From JAVSMW01 sp032027005 (GTDB lineage Bacteria; Bacillota; Thermincolia; Thermincolales; UBA2595): a DNA stretch of 64,000 nt. The position numbers and the translations under genes were made by a program. The stretch spans positions 62,001 to 126,000 of the forward strand of contig JAVSMW010000010.1 of assembly GCA_032027005.1 (NCBI GenBank), read 5' to 3'. Positions 35,368 through 43,735 of the stretch are shown piece after piece; positions within the stretch are counted from its first letter, which is position 1, and each line of letters opens with the position of its first letter. The notes under the pieces are model-generated. The model saw only the letters and a program-made list of their open reading frames with translations. It was not told where the DNA came from and did not search any database.

Positions 35368-36031
35368 CTTCGTTAACATACCTCGGAGGTTTCATCAGAT
35401 TATTTCTGACGGCATAAGCAGCGGCTTCAGCCCTGTTGCTGAAATTCAGTTTACTTAGAATACCGCTGACATAGTTCTTGATAGTATTATTGCTAAGCAG
35501 CAGCACCTGAGCAATTTCTTTATTGGTTTTGCCTTCTGCAATCAAAGCCAGGATTCTCCGTTCCTGCGGGTTTAACAGGATCTCCTTGCGTTCAGGGTTG
35601 GGAAAACCGTGCTTCACCCTATTCATTACTTTTGTGGTGATTGAAGGGTCAAGCATGGATTTGCCGGCATTAACCATCCTGATGGCACCGGTCAGTTCGT
35701 CACTTTTGATTTGTTTAGGCAGGAGGGCATCGGCACCGGCCGAAATTGCTTCAAATATATGGTCATCGTCGGTTGATGAAATCAGCATTACAACTTTAGC
35801 CTCAGAATGATTCTCCTTAATCATCCGGCATGCCTCAAAGGCGTTGCCCTCACCCAGGTGGCTGTCCATAATGACTATGTCGGGGCAGAGTTTTTCTGCT
35901 TTACTAATCAATTCTGTACTAGTGCCGGCCTCCCCAGCAACCTCAAAATCCTCTGTACATTTGACTATAAAGCTGATTCCCAGGCGAACAACTTCGTGAC
36001 TGTCGGCGATCAAAACTTTAAGTTTCTGCAT
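35354..36031 (-). CDS. NarL/FixJ-type response regulator (orphan)
   Basis: A 225-residue two-component regulator. The receiver domain (residues 1-120) has KVLIADSHEVVRLGI with the acidic pocket, the phospho-accepting Asp in CPDIVIMDSHLGEG and the conserved Lys in ALLPKQIKSDE. The C-terminal LuxR-type helix-turn-helix is LNPQERRILALIAEGKTNKEIAQVLLLSNNTIKNYVSGILSKL. No histidine kinase gene is present, so the signal is unknown. It lies just upstream of the cytochrome cluster on the same strand, separated by terminators and the palindromic element, so control of the cytochromes is a reasonable but unproven guess. Confidence 0.92.
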   Translation of the reverse strand: MQKLKVLIADSHEVVRLGISFIVKCTEDFEVAGEAGTSTELISKAEKLCPDIVIMDSHLGEGNAFEACRMIKENHSEAKVVMLISSTDDDHIFEAISAGADALLPKQIKSDELTGAIRMVNAGKSMLDPSITTKVMNRVKHGFPNPERKEILLNPQERRILALIAEGKTNKEIAQVLLLSNNTIKNYVSGILSKLNFSNRAEAAAYAVRNNLMKPPRYVNEGHGQ

Positions 36032-36424
36032 TTTTTCCCCTCCGCTATCTATTATGACTAATCGATGTTTCCGGCAAGGTCAACTTTCCATAATATTACA
36101 CAAGTCATGTTATCCACAGTAATATATTCCAGTCCAACAGTGCAATATTATGTACACATTTATACTATGCTTTTCGACATAGCGACCCTGTTTCCTTCGC
36201 AATATTGAGAAAAATCAATTGTAATTACTGCCATCCCTGCCATCTAAATCCTTCCCCCATGCCGGCAAGGCTAATTACGTTTTCTTCGTTAACCGTTCTA
36301 TTCCCGGTAAAATAGACCACTGATGGAATAATCCGGCACCCCAATTATTGTCACAATTTACCTAAAGGATTATCTTCACTTAGCTTGAAGTTGAATAAAA
36401 AATAGAATATCTCATTTCCAACAC
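36032..36424. other. AT-rich gene-free region
   Basis: About 390 bp between the divergently transcribed response regulator and the riboswitch. I see no coding sequence, repeat or strong hairpin. It must hold the promoters of both flanking units. Confidence 0.5.
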
Positions 36425-36548
36425 CGTAATCGCTTAATTCTTACAGAAACGGGGGAACCATTCAACTGGGGTGAAGCTGCAGCAATGCGGCCGGGCAACT
36501 TTCTGTCCGAACCCGTCAGCTAACCTCGCCAGCGTTGAAGGGGGTGTT
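36425..36548 (+). promoter_or_regulatory. c-di-AMP riboswitch (ydaO/yuaA type)
   Basis: The aptamer signatures are present in order: AATCGCTTAATTC, GGGGGAACCATTCAACTGGG, GTGAAGCTGCAGCAATGCGG, CCGGGCAACTTTCTGTCC, then GAACCCGTCAGCTAACCTCG and GCGTTGAAGGGGG. The last two are the most conserved parts of this class. A later GAACGGGTTC (about 36558-36568) can pair with GAACCCGTC and may form the switching stem. It is 80 nt upstream of a secreted CAP-domain gene, a usual target class: cell-wall and osmotic functions are turned off when c-di-AMP is high. Confidence 0.9.
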
Positions 36549-36629
36549 ATTTTTTATTGAACGGGTTCACTTTATTTAGCAGCGTCCCGACAAAGTAGAC
36601 GACAAAAAAATAACGAAAGGGGTTTTCTG

Positions 36630-37388
36630 ATGAAATTCAAAAAATTATTGGTTCTCTTCTTAATGACCGTATTCTTCGTTGGCGTAACAGTCTCTCCATT
36701 GATGGCAGCCCCATACGACTACTTTAAAATTATTGAGCAAAAAAATAACTTTATATTTTCTGCTGTCACTCCGGCCAGCTTTAATACTTATCTAAAATAT
36801 TGGGTATTGATTCTGAGAAATCAGCCTCAGCCGGCAGCTATTCCAGCCCCTGGGCAAGCGCCTGCTCCTGCCCCGACACCTGCTCCCACCCCAGCACCGG
36901 CCCCGGCTCCAGCTCCGATCCCTGCTCCGAAACCTGCTCCTGGGCCAACACCTGCGCCAACTCCAGCGCCAGTGCCTGCTCCGGCTCCTGTAGCGACCGA
37001 CAAAGCCGCTCAGTTTGCCCAGAAGGTGGTGGAGCTATGTAATGTGGAAAGGCAAAAGGCCGGGCTGCAGCCCCTGACTTTAGATGCTCTATTAACAAAA
37101 GGCGCCACTGCCAAATCCCAGGATATGATAGACAATAACTACTTTAGCCATACCTCGCCAACTTACGGCTCTCCCTTTGACATGATGAAGGCCTTCGGTA
37201 TTAAGTACATGGCAGCCGGTGAAAATATTGCCGCCGGTTACGGTACACCCGAAGCAGTGGTTAAAGGCTGGATGAACAGCGAAGGCCACCGCGCCAACAT
37301 TCTCAGTGCCAAGTTCAGCAAAATTGGTGTAGGTTACGCTGAAGGAGGCAGTATGAAATATTACTGGACCCAGTGGTTTACAAATTAA
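36630..37388 (+). CDS. Secreted CAP/SCP-domain protein with proline-rich linker
   Basis: A 252-residue exported protein: signal peptide at about residues 1-27 (MKFKKLLVLFLMTVFFVGVT ... LMAAP), a Pro-Ala-rich linker at about 68-124 made of PAP/TPAP repeats, and a C-terminal CAP domain (about 128-252) with the motifs NVERQKAGLQPL, NYFSHTSPTYGSPFDMM, AAGENIAAGY, GWMNSEGHRANILS and YWTQWFTN. The His and Glu of the CAP cavity are present. Bacterial CAP proteins of this YkwD-like type are thought to act at the cell wall. Control by the c-di-AMP riboswitch just upstream fits that. Confidence 0.92.
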   Translation: MKFKKLLVLFLMTVFFVGVTVSPLMAAPYDYFKIIEQKNNFIFSAVTPASFNTYLKYWVLILRNQPQPAAIPAPGQAPAPAPTPAPTPAPAPAPAPIPAPKPAPGPTPAPTPAPVPAPAPVATDKAAQFAQKVVELCNVERQKAGLQPLTLDALLTKGATAKSQDMIDNNYFSHTSPTYGSPFDMMKAFGIKYMAAGENIAAGYGTPEAVVKGWMNSEGHRANILSAKFSKIGVGYAEGGSMKYYWTQWFTN

Positions 37389-37427
37389 AACTCAGATCCT
37401 TTAGACTTGAGCTGCAGGTTTTGGAAG

Positions 37428-37460
37428 TGTCCCATAAATATATGGGCCTTCCATTTTTTT
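37428..37460 (+). terminator. Intrinsic terminator of the CAP-domain gene
   Basis: CCCATA-AATA-TATGGG followed by a T7 run at 37454-37460 after a short spacer. Confidence 0.6.
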
Positions 37461-37487
37461 CTGTCCACTCAGGGCTCTATCATTAGA

Positions 37488-37538
37488 CCGAAAAAAACCA
37501 AAAAACCGGAAGGCCTATGAGCATCTTCCAGTTTTTGG
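37488..37538 (-). terminator. Intrinsic terminator of the 121-aa unknown gene
   Basis: On the minus strand AAAAACTGGAAG pairs with CTTCCGGTTTTT (one G-U) and is followed by TGGTTTTTTT. Confidence 0.75.
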
Positions 37539-37563
37539 TGTTTGAAGTCTGAAAAACTGCAGA

Positions 37564-37929
37564 TCAGGATGGATCATTGCCAACTCCAAAGCATTTCCTA
37601 GCGGGAGGCCGGGTCATCTGGAACCAGATATCAAGTTCGGTGGAATGACACGGTTTCGCAGATTTATAAGCCACTGTCAAATATTTGGAAAAATAATTCG
37701 GTACGAGTATTATTAGCTCCCTGGGCTTTACTTCAATTTCCAGCCCGTCATTCATCCAGACCTTCCGGTCGGGACTGGTAAGTAACTGCACTATCGCCTT
37801 ATAGCAAAAACATTTATTAAAAATAAAATAAGAAATATCCCCCGCAAAGGAAACCCTGCGGATTTTTGTCTTTCTAAAGGTCGTTGCAGTTGTGACTGTT
37901 TGTTTAAAGTTTACAAAAGTTAAGGACAA
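37564..37929 (-). CDS. Hypothetical protein (121 aa)
   Basis: I do not recognise this protein. The frame starts with TTG, which has a strong AAGGGGGG box 6 nt upstream, and it ends before a good minus-strand terminator, so it is probably real. The N-terminal half is basic and Thr-rich with two close cysteines (NKCFCYK). The C-terminal half has WMNDGLEIEVKPRELIILVPNY and STELDIWFQMTRPP. No signal peptide or transmembrane helix is evident. It is divergent from the sugar island. Confidence 0.55.
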   Translation of the reverse strand: MSLTFVNFKQTVTTATTFRKTKIRRVSFAGDISYFIFNKCFCYKAIVQLLTSPDRKVWMNDGLEIEVKPRELIILVPNYFSKYLTVAYKSAKPCHSTELDIWFQMTRPPARKCFGVGNDPS

Positions 37930-38103
37930 TGTTTTCCCCCCTTATTGCAAGGTAAAACTCTCATACAACAAGATATGTAGTTACAATTAACCTTGCTAAT
38001 AATAGATGCAAAGATTTTGAACTTTTCATTTGGATTCCCCATATTATAGTAGAGCCCCAATATTACTGAGAGAGCTGGGTTAATTTTTAGGGAGGCTGGG
38101 AGG

Positions 38104-39114
38104 ATGAATCTGCGCGACAAAAAAATCCTGGTGACCGGAGCTGATGGCTTTATCGGTTCCCATCTGACGGAAGAATTGCTTAGATTAGGCTATAACGTGC
38201 GCGCTTTCGTGCTATACAATTCTTTTAATTCCCGGGGGTGGCTGGACGATACTTCAAGCTCCCTCCAAGACAATCTGGAAATGTTTTCAGGAGATATTCG
38301 TGATCCCTATGGGGTCTATGAAGCTATGAAAGGGTGTAATGTAGTTTTACACCTGGCTGCTTTGATTGCTATTCCCTATTCCTACCACTCTCCTGACACT
38401 TATCTTGATACAAATGTCAAAGGAACTTTAAATATTCTGCAAGCCGCCCGCCGGCTGGGAGTAGAAAAAGTCGTCCACACATCCACCAGTGAGGTATATG
38501 GTACCGCCCGGTTTACCCCTATCAACGAGGATCACCCGCTGCAGGGACAGTCACCTTATGCGGCCACCAAGATTGCCGCCGACCAAATGGCCATGGCTTT
38601 TTATAACTCTTTCGACACCCCTGTTGCCATCATCCGCCCCTTCAATACTTATGGTCCCCGCCAATCAGCTCGAGCTGTTATACCTACTGTAATAACGCAG
38701 ATTGCCAGCGGGCAGCAGGTTATTAAGTTGGGTTCCACATACCCCACCCGGGATTTCAACTATGTCAAGGATACTGTGCAAGGCTTTATTTCTATGGCTC
38801 AAACTGATGCAGCTATCGGAAATGTTATTAATATGGGCAATAATTATGAAATATCTATCGGAGAGTTAGTTGAATTAATCGCCGCAATAATGCAGGTGAA
38901 TATAACTGTCCAGACCGAGGATATTCGGCTGCGTCCCCCAAAAAGTGAAGTGGATCGCTTATGGGCGGATAATACCAAAGCGGCAAAAATCCTGGGTTGG
39001 GGGCCCGAATATGCCGGTTATGAGGGTTTAAAACGTGGCTTAACAGAAACAATTAACTGGTTCTGCCAGAGTGAAAATCTGAAAAAATACCGGTCGGAAC
39101 TTTATAACCTATGA
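38104..39114 (+). CDS. legB: NAD-dependent nucleotide-sugar 4,6-dehydratase (LegB-like)
   Basis: Short-chain dehydrogenase/reductase of the extended class, 336 residues. The NAD-binding TGADGFIGSHL is at residues 11-21, the catalytic Tyr-Lys pair in SPYAATK (Tyr152, Lys156) and a Thr/Ser-Glu motif HTSTSEVYG at about 125-133. It would make the UDP- or GDP-4-keto-6-deoxy-GlcNAc intermediate. Assignment to the legionaminic acid pathway comes from its neighbours, chiefly the overlapping aminotransferase gene. First gene of the island; an AGGGAGG box is 8 nt from the ATG. Confidence 0.85.
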   Translation: MNLRDKKILVTGADGFIGSHLTEELLRLGYNVRAFVLYNSFNSRGWLDDTSSSLQDNLEMFSGDIRDPYGVYEAMKGCNVVLHLAALIAIPYSYHSPDTYLDTNVKGTLNILQAARRLGVEKVVHTSTSEVYGTARFTPINEDHPLQGQSPYAATKIAADQMAMAFYNSFDTPVAIIRPFNTYGPRQSARAVIPTVITQIASGQQVIKLGSTYPTRDFNYVKDTVQGFISMAQTDAAIGNVINMGNNYEISIGELVELIAAIMQVNITVQTEDIRLRPPKSEVDRLWADNTKAAKILGWGPEYAGYEGLKRGLTETINWFCQSENLKKYRSELYNL

Positions 39115-40283
39115 AAAAGAAATTTGATCTAAATGCTGTCGTCAAAACTTTGCAAAGGGTTTTGCCCCGGGAACAAAAAAATGTTGCCCTGCACGAACCG
39201 CTCTTTAAAGGCAATGAATGGAATTATGTCAAACAGTGCCTGAACAGCGGCTGGGTTTCCTCGAGCGGAGAATATGTATCCCTCTTTGAAAAAAAACTTG
39301 CAGAATACACCGGAATCAAACACGTGATAGCAGTTGTAAATGGGACCGCCGCACTCCATACCTCTTTGCAACTGGCGGGAGTCCGGGCCGGTGACGAGGT
39401 CATAGTGCCGGCATTAACCTTTGCCGCCACCGCCAATGCCGTCATGTATTGCGGTGCCGTGCCTCATTTCGCAGACTGTGAGGAAAAAACCCTGGGGTTG
39501 AACCCCTTGAAGTTAGGTGACTATCTAAAGGATATCACCGAACTGCGGCGTGACGGCTGTTTCAACAAAATCAGCGGCCGCCGCATTAAGGCGGTGGCAG
39601 CCATGCATACCTTTGGACATCCGGTGGATATGGATCCCGTGACAGACATCTGCCGAAGATTCGGCCTGGTGTTGGTTGAAGATGCGGCAGAATCCTTAGG
39701 CTCGTTATACAAGGGGCAGCACACCGGAAGCTGGGGACTCCTTTCAGTTCTAAGCTTTAATGGCAACAAGATTATTACTACCGGCGGAGGCGGGGCTATC
39801 TTAACCAATGAATCCTCACTGGCTGTTTTGGCCCGGCACCTGACCACTCAGGCCAAACTGCCCCACCCCTGGTCATACAATCATGACATGGTGGGATATA
39901 ACTATCGGATGCCCAATATCAATGCTGCCTTAGGCTGCGCTCAACTTGAAATGCTGCCGGAGTTTCTCAGGCAGAAAAGGACCCTGGCTTTACGATATCA
40001 GGAGGCTTTTGCCGGAATTGCAGGAGCCAGGATATTTAAAGAGGCCGAGTTTGCCTGTAGCAATTACTGGCTCAACGTTCTCCTGCTCGAAAAAGAATAT
40101 TCCAGTGAACGCGATAAACTACTTGCCCTAACTAACAATCGGGGAATTATGAGTCGCCCCGCCTGGACCCTGATGCATAAACTAATCATGTATAAAAATT
40201 GCCCGAGAATGAATCTTGCCTGTGCGGAAGATCTGGAAAGAAGAATTATCAACATTCCCAGCAGTGCAACTCTGGCCAGGTAA
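39111..40283 (+). CDS. legC: DegT/DnrJ/EryC1-type sugar aminotransferase (LegC-like)
   Basis: PLP-dependent 4-aminotransferase, 390 residues. It shows EPLFKGNEWNYVKQCLNSGWVSS, VNGTAALHTSLQLAGVRAGDEVIVPALTFAATANA, the Asp in LVEDAAESLGS and the PLP lysine in LSFNGNKIITTGGGG. It would add the amino group at C4 of the keto sugar made by the preceding enzyme. It overlaps the 4,6-dehydratase by ATGA, so the two are translationally coupled. The pair LegB-LegC opens the legionaminate pathway. Confidence 0.87.
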   Translation: MKKKFDLNAVVKTLQRVLPREQKNVALHEPLFKGNEWNYVKQCLNSGWVSSSGEYVSLFEKKLAEYTGIKHVIAVVNGTAALHTSLQLAGVRAGDEVIVPALTFAATANAVMYCGAVPHFADCEEKTLGLNPLKLGDYLKDITELRRDGCFNKISGRRIKAVAAMHTFGHPVDMDPVTDICRRFGLVLVEDAAESLGSLYKGQHTGSWGLLSVLSFNGNKIITTGGGGAILTNESSLAVLARHLTTQAKLPHPWSYNHDMVGYNYRMPNINAALGCAQLEMLPEFLRQKRTLALRYQEAFAGIAGARIFKEAEFACSNYWLNVLLLEKEYSSERDKLLALTNNRGIMSRPAWTLMHKLIMYKNCPRMNLACAEDLERRIINIPSSATLAR

Positions 40284-40299
40284 GCTTAAAATTGGAAAA

Positions 40300-40329
40300 G
40301 ATGGCGCAGAGAACACCGAGCACACGGAG
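40300..40329. repeat. CACAGAG-type dispersed short repeat, copy 2
   Basis: Follows the aminotransferase stop and shares GATGRCGCAGAG with copy 3 at 42553. Confidence 0.5.
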
Positions 40330-40398
40330 TTCAAAGAAGGAGAGTACCAAGTGAATTAAATTTGTTCTTTTTACATGATTTTAAAGGGGGTAGGTTAG

Positions 40399-41631
40399 TT
40401 GCGAGAAGAAAAAGTACTCCTGGAATTAGCAAGGCAGCAAGCGGAAAAGAGTCCTTTTTACCGCAATTTATATAAGGGACTTACGATTGAACGTTTTACT
40501 GATGTCCCCTTTACTACCAAGCGGATGCTATTGGAAGATCAGTTACGGAATCCGCCTTTTGGCACAAATATCTGTGTGGAACGCAAAAAAATTGCCCGTT
40601 TGCATAGAACGTCGGGAACCACCACGCGACCATTGACCCTGGTACTGACAGCTCGTGATGTTGACCAGGTTATCCTGGCCGGCAGCCGTGCCTTTCGAAC
40701 CGCCGGTATGGATGATACAGACATAGTTTTTAATTGCATGAATTATTGCATGTGGATGGGCGGCTTTATGGATCATCAGAGCATGGAAATGACCGGTGCC
40801 GCTGTTGTACCCTATGGCGTCGGAAAAACAGAAAACCTCATCGACATGCTGCTGGAAATCGACGATCCGTGTATTCACTCCACCCCTTCTTATCTTGCTG
40901 TACTTCGTAAGGTTCTGCATGAGAAATATGCTTTGCCGCCTGAACGCCTTGGGCTGAAGAAAGGTTTTTTTGGCGGTGAGGCCGGCATGCAGGATACAGG
41001 TTTTCGCAAGAAAACAGAGGATGAATGGCACATGCAGGCAATTAATGCCAACTACGGACTTTCAGAAGTTATAAGTATTCTGGGTGCCGAGTGCAGCCGC
41101 CGGGAAGGACTTCATTTCACAGCTTGGCCTTTTTTACATGTGGAGCTGATTAACCCGGTAAGCGGAACAGGGCTGCCCCTCACGGTCGGTGTTTGCGGCG
41201 AAATGGTCCTGACGAACCTGGTTAAAGAAGCCCAGCCTTTGATCAGGTACCGTACCGGAGACCTTATTGAAATTGTTTCAACCTCAGACTGCCCTTGCGG
41301 AAATGAAGGCTTTCGCTTCTTCACCCGGGGGCGAAGTGACGATATGCTTGTTATCAAAGGAATAAATTTTTATCCTGAATCCATCCGTTCTCTGTTTTCC
41401 TCCTATTCCGAATGTACCGGGGCCTATGTTGTAATGGTTCCAAACCGGCAGCCCATTGATGAAATTGCCGTCAAAGTCCAGGTGCTGGCAGGATGGCAGA
41501 ACCATACTGCCCTGGCCGGCAAGATCAAAAAAGAAATCAGGGACAGACTTTTTATTTCGCCGGAAATTTTCCTGGTCGAAGACCTGGCAGGCGGGGAAAA
41601 CAAAATCGGTCTGGTGGAAAGGTGGAATTAA
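40399..41631 (+). CDS. PaaK-like acyl-CoA ligase / adenylate-forming enzyme
   Basis: A 410-residue member of the phenylacetate-CoA ligase branch of adenylate-forming enzymes. The ATP loop reads RLHRTSGTTTRPLTL, the A5 motif NANYGLSE, the A7 motif IRYRTGDLIEI and the late DDMLVIKGINFYPESI. Such enzymes activate a carboxylic acid as AMP ester and usually pass it to CoA. The acid cannot be read from sequence. The start is a TTG with GGGGG 8 nt upstream. It overlaps the next acyltransferase gene by 10 nt, so the two probably act in sequence. Confidence 0.85.
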   Translation: MREEKVLLELARQQAEKSPFYRNLYKGLTIERFTDVPFTTKRMLLEDQLRNPPFGTNICVERKKIARLHRTSGTTTRPLTLVLTARDVDQVILAGSRAFRTAGMDDTDIVFNCMNYCMWMGGFMDHQSMEMTGAAVVPYGVGKTENLIDMLLEIDDPCIHSTPSYLAVLRKVLHEKYALPPERLGLKKGFFGGEAGMQDTGFRKKTEDEWHMQAINANYGLSEVISILGAECSRREGLHFTAWPFLHVELINPVSGTGLPLTVGVCGEMVLTNLVKEAQPLIRYRTGDLIEIVSTSDCPCGNEGFRFFTRGRSDDMLVIKGINFYPESIRSLFSSYSECTGAYVVMVPNRQPIDEIAVKVQVLAGWQNHTALAGKIKKEIRDRLFISPEIFLVEDLAGGENKIGLVERWN

Positions 41632-42548
41632 CCAGGTATGCCCTGAAGCGGAATCAATTGTTGGCCAGTGAAATAGCAGACTATCTGGCTCTTGAATATA
41701 CGGGGGAAGATATTGTTGTATATTACCCTTCCAGTTTTATTTCACCTGAAAACAATACTATTACTTACCTGGAAGAGAATGTGGCACTGCCTGAACTTTC
41801 GGCTGGACTGAAACTTATCGTCATTGCCAGGAAGGGCCTTGTTCCTGAAGGAAAAGGAATTACCGTTATTGTAAGCGATAATCCCCGAAAGGATTTTTAT
41901 CTGGTCGTAAATGAATTTTTTACCAAACGGGAAGCCCATGATATTCATCCCACGGCAGCGATTAGGGATGGCGCGGAAATTGGCATCAATGTAAACATCG
42001 GCAGAAACACCTTCGTTGATGATGGTGTGAAAATAGGAAATAACACTTACATAGGAAGCAATGTGGTTCTATCCGGAAAAATCCTGCTCGGGAATGATTG
42101 TGTTGTCAAGGATGGCGCCATAATCGGCGCAGATGGCTATGCTTTTCTCCGCGAAGATGACAGTAGATTCATTTATATGCCGCAGTTTGGGCTCATCGAT
42201 ATTTCCGAAGAAGTCTGGATTGGCGCCAATGCAACTATTGAACGACCATTTTTTGGCGCTACAAAAATCGGTCGGAATGTTAAGGTGGATGATCTGGTTC
42301 ATCTCGGCCAGAGTGTTAAAATCGGCCAGGGCAGCAGGATTACTGCCGGAGCCGTTTTAGCTGATAATGTCTCTGTTGGCCGGGATTGTTTTCTGGGAAT
42401 CAATTGTTCGGTACGGGAAGGGATAATCATCGGTGACGGGACGGTCGTTGGCATGGGCGGTGTGGTTACATCTGACCTTGCCGCGGGGTGTACATATGCA
42501 GGTGTGCCTGCGCGTCCGCTCAATGATAGACATGGCTTTCGGAAATAG
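41622..42548 (+). CDS. LpxD-like N-acyltransferase (left-handed beta helix)
   Basis: A 308-residue protein: a small N-terminal domain (about 1-105, with VIVSDNPRKDFYLVVNEFF, as in LpxD) and a long hexapeptide-repeat beta helix (about 108-300; AAIRDGAEIGINVNIGRNTFVDDGVKIGNNTYIG). LpxD proteins transfer 3-hydroxyacyl groups to an amino sugar. The rest of a lipid A pathway is absent and the organism is Gram-positive, so N-acylation of a surface sugar is more likely. The GTG start lies inside the ligase gene, with a GGTGG box 4 nt upstream. Confidence 0.8.
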   Translation: MELTRYALKRNQLLASEIADYLALEYTGEDIVVYYPSSFISPENNTITYLEENVALPELSAGLKLIVIARKGLVPEGKGITVIVSDNPRKDFYLVVNEFFTKREAHDIHPTAAIRDGAEIGINVNIGRNTFVDDGVKIGNNTYIGSNVVLSGKILLGNDCVVKDGAIIGADGYAFLREDDSRFIYMPQFGLIDISEEVWIGANATIERPFFGATKIGRNVKVDDLVHLGQSVKIGQGSRITAGAVLADNVSVGRDCFLGINCSVREGIIIGDGTVVGMGGVVTSDLAAGCTYAGVPARPLNDRHGFRK

Positions 42549-42552
42549 TCTT

Positions 42553-42590
42553 AAAAGATGACGCAGAGGGAACAGAGAGTACAGAGAAAA
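42553..42590. repeat. CACAGAG-type dispersed short repeat, copy 3
   Basis: Lies between the LpxD-like and KamA-like genes. It shares AAAAGATGRCGCAGAG with copy 2 and contains further CAGAG units. Confidence 0.5.
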
Positions 42591-42649
42591 GAACTGTGCG
42601 GTAAACGGGATTTAACAAATTACTAGACTGACAAGGAGGCAGAAGCCGC

Positions 42650-43735
42650 ATGACAGAATTGAAAAAAGCCGCCTTTAAACAGAAGGTACCGGAATACCTG
42701 GAACATCTGCTTACTGAAATAAGGACCAAGTTCGGGGAAAAATCACCTGAATATTACGCCATATATAACCAGTATTTCTATTCGCCAAATGAAGACCTGG
42801 CCGGGCAAGAACATAACCTGAAGCATTATGAAGCGGCAGTCACCAGTAAGGGCGTATTACCACGGGGCCTTGAAAGGCTGTATAAAAGACAGCTGGTTAT
42901 TGATCTGACAATGGTCTGTGCCGCCCACTGCCGCTATTGCCTGCGCTCGAACTATGATCCGTTTCAAATCAAAAGAAGTGACATAGAGGGAATTGTGGCT
43001 TACATAGCCTCTGATGAGTACCTGAAAGAGCTGCTGATCACAGGGGGAGACCCCTTTATAGTGCCGCATTTGCTCATGCAGTTGATTTCAGAAGTAGTCA
43101 AAAAGGCCCCCAATATTCAAATTATCAGGATTGGTACGCGCCTGCCGGTGCAATCTCCGGATAAATTCGATGAAGAGCTGTTCAATTTTTTTAAATCTTA
43201 TCACCAAAGAGTCAGGTTTGAATGTGCCATGCAAATCAACCATGCCATAGAATTACAGGCACAACCCCGAAAAATTATTGACGAAATGCAGAAATCCGGA
43301 GTGCGGATTTACAGTCAAAACGTTCTCTTAAAAAACGCAAATGATAATATTACCGCCTTGGTAGAGTTATACGACAACCTCAGATATATGGGCGTAGAGG
43401 CACATTATCTTTTTCATCCTGTTCCTTTAATCGGAACACACCATTTCCGCACAAGTATTGCCAAAGCCCTTTCCCTGATCAAGGAACTAACGTCATCAGG
43501 CCAAATATCCGGCAGGATCAAACCGATGCTTTCATTAATGACAGATGTTGGCAAAGTAACCCTCTATGAGGGGAGCCTCGGTGCCAAAGATGAACAAGGC
43601 TATATAGATATCCGAACCAAATATCAGATTAAAGACAGGTTACGCTGGAACCCGGATTACCGGCTTCCGGATACGGCCCAGGTGGATGACCAAGGGTGCA
43701 TTATTGTCAAATATCTTGATGGAAGTGATAACTGA
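42650..43735 (+). CDS. KamA-family radical SAM 2,3-aminomutase-like protein
   Basis: A 361-residue radical SAM enzyme. The iron-sulfur cysteines are Cys90, Cys94 and Cys97 (CAAHCRYC), the SAM motif is TGGDP at 131-135 and the family marker HHFRT is at 264-268. By hand alignment Lys302 (DVGKVTLYEG) takes the place of the PLP lysine. The two aspartates of lysine 2,3-aminomutase that bind the substrate side-chain amine appear as Val258 and Ser295, so the substrate is probably not lysine. The C-terminus is short and lacks the zinc-binding tail of classical enzymes. AAGGAGG precedes the ATG. Confidence 0.85.
   Translation: MTELKKAAFKQKVPEYLEHLLTEIRTKFGEKSPEYYAIYNQYFYSPNEDLAGQEHNLKHYEAAVTSKGVLPRGLERLYKRQLVIDLTMVCAAHCRYCLRSNYDPFQIKRSDIEGIVAYIASDEYLKELLITGGDPFIVPHLLMQLISEVVKKAPNIQIIRIGTRLPVQSPDKFDEELFNFFKSYHQRVRFECAMQINHAIELQAQPRKIIDEMQKSGVRIYSQNVLLKNANDNITALVELYDNLRYMGVEAHYLFHPVPLIGTHHFRTSIAKALSLIKELTSSGQISGRIKPMLSLMTDVGKVTLYEGSLGAKDEQGYIDIRTKYQIKDRLRWNPDYRLPDTAQVDDQGCIIVKYLDGSDN

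Noticed and set aside
36838..37098. ORFs in other frames over the proline-rich linker of the CAP-domain gene
   Set aside because: Low-complexity GC-rich linker gives long shadow frames. The CAP frame has a signal peptide and a complete domain.
37920..38120. A 66-codon minus-strand ORF upstream of the sugar island
   Set aside because: No ribosome-binding site, atypical composition, and it overlaps the start of the dehydratase gene and its leader.
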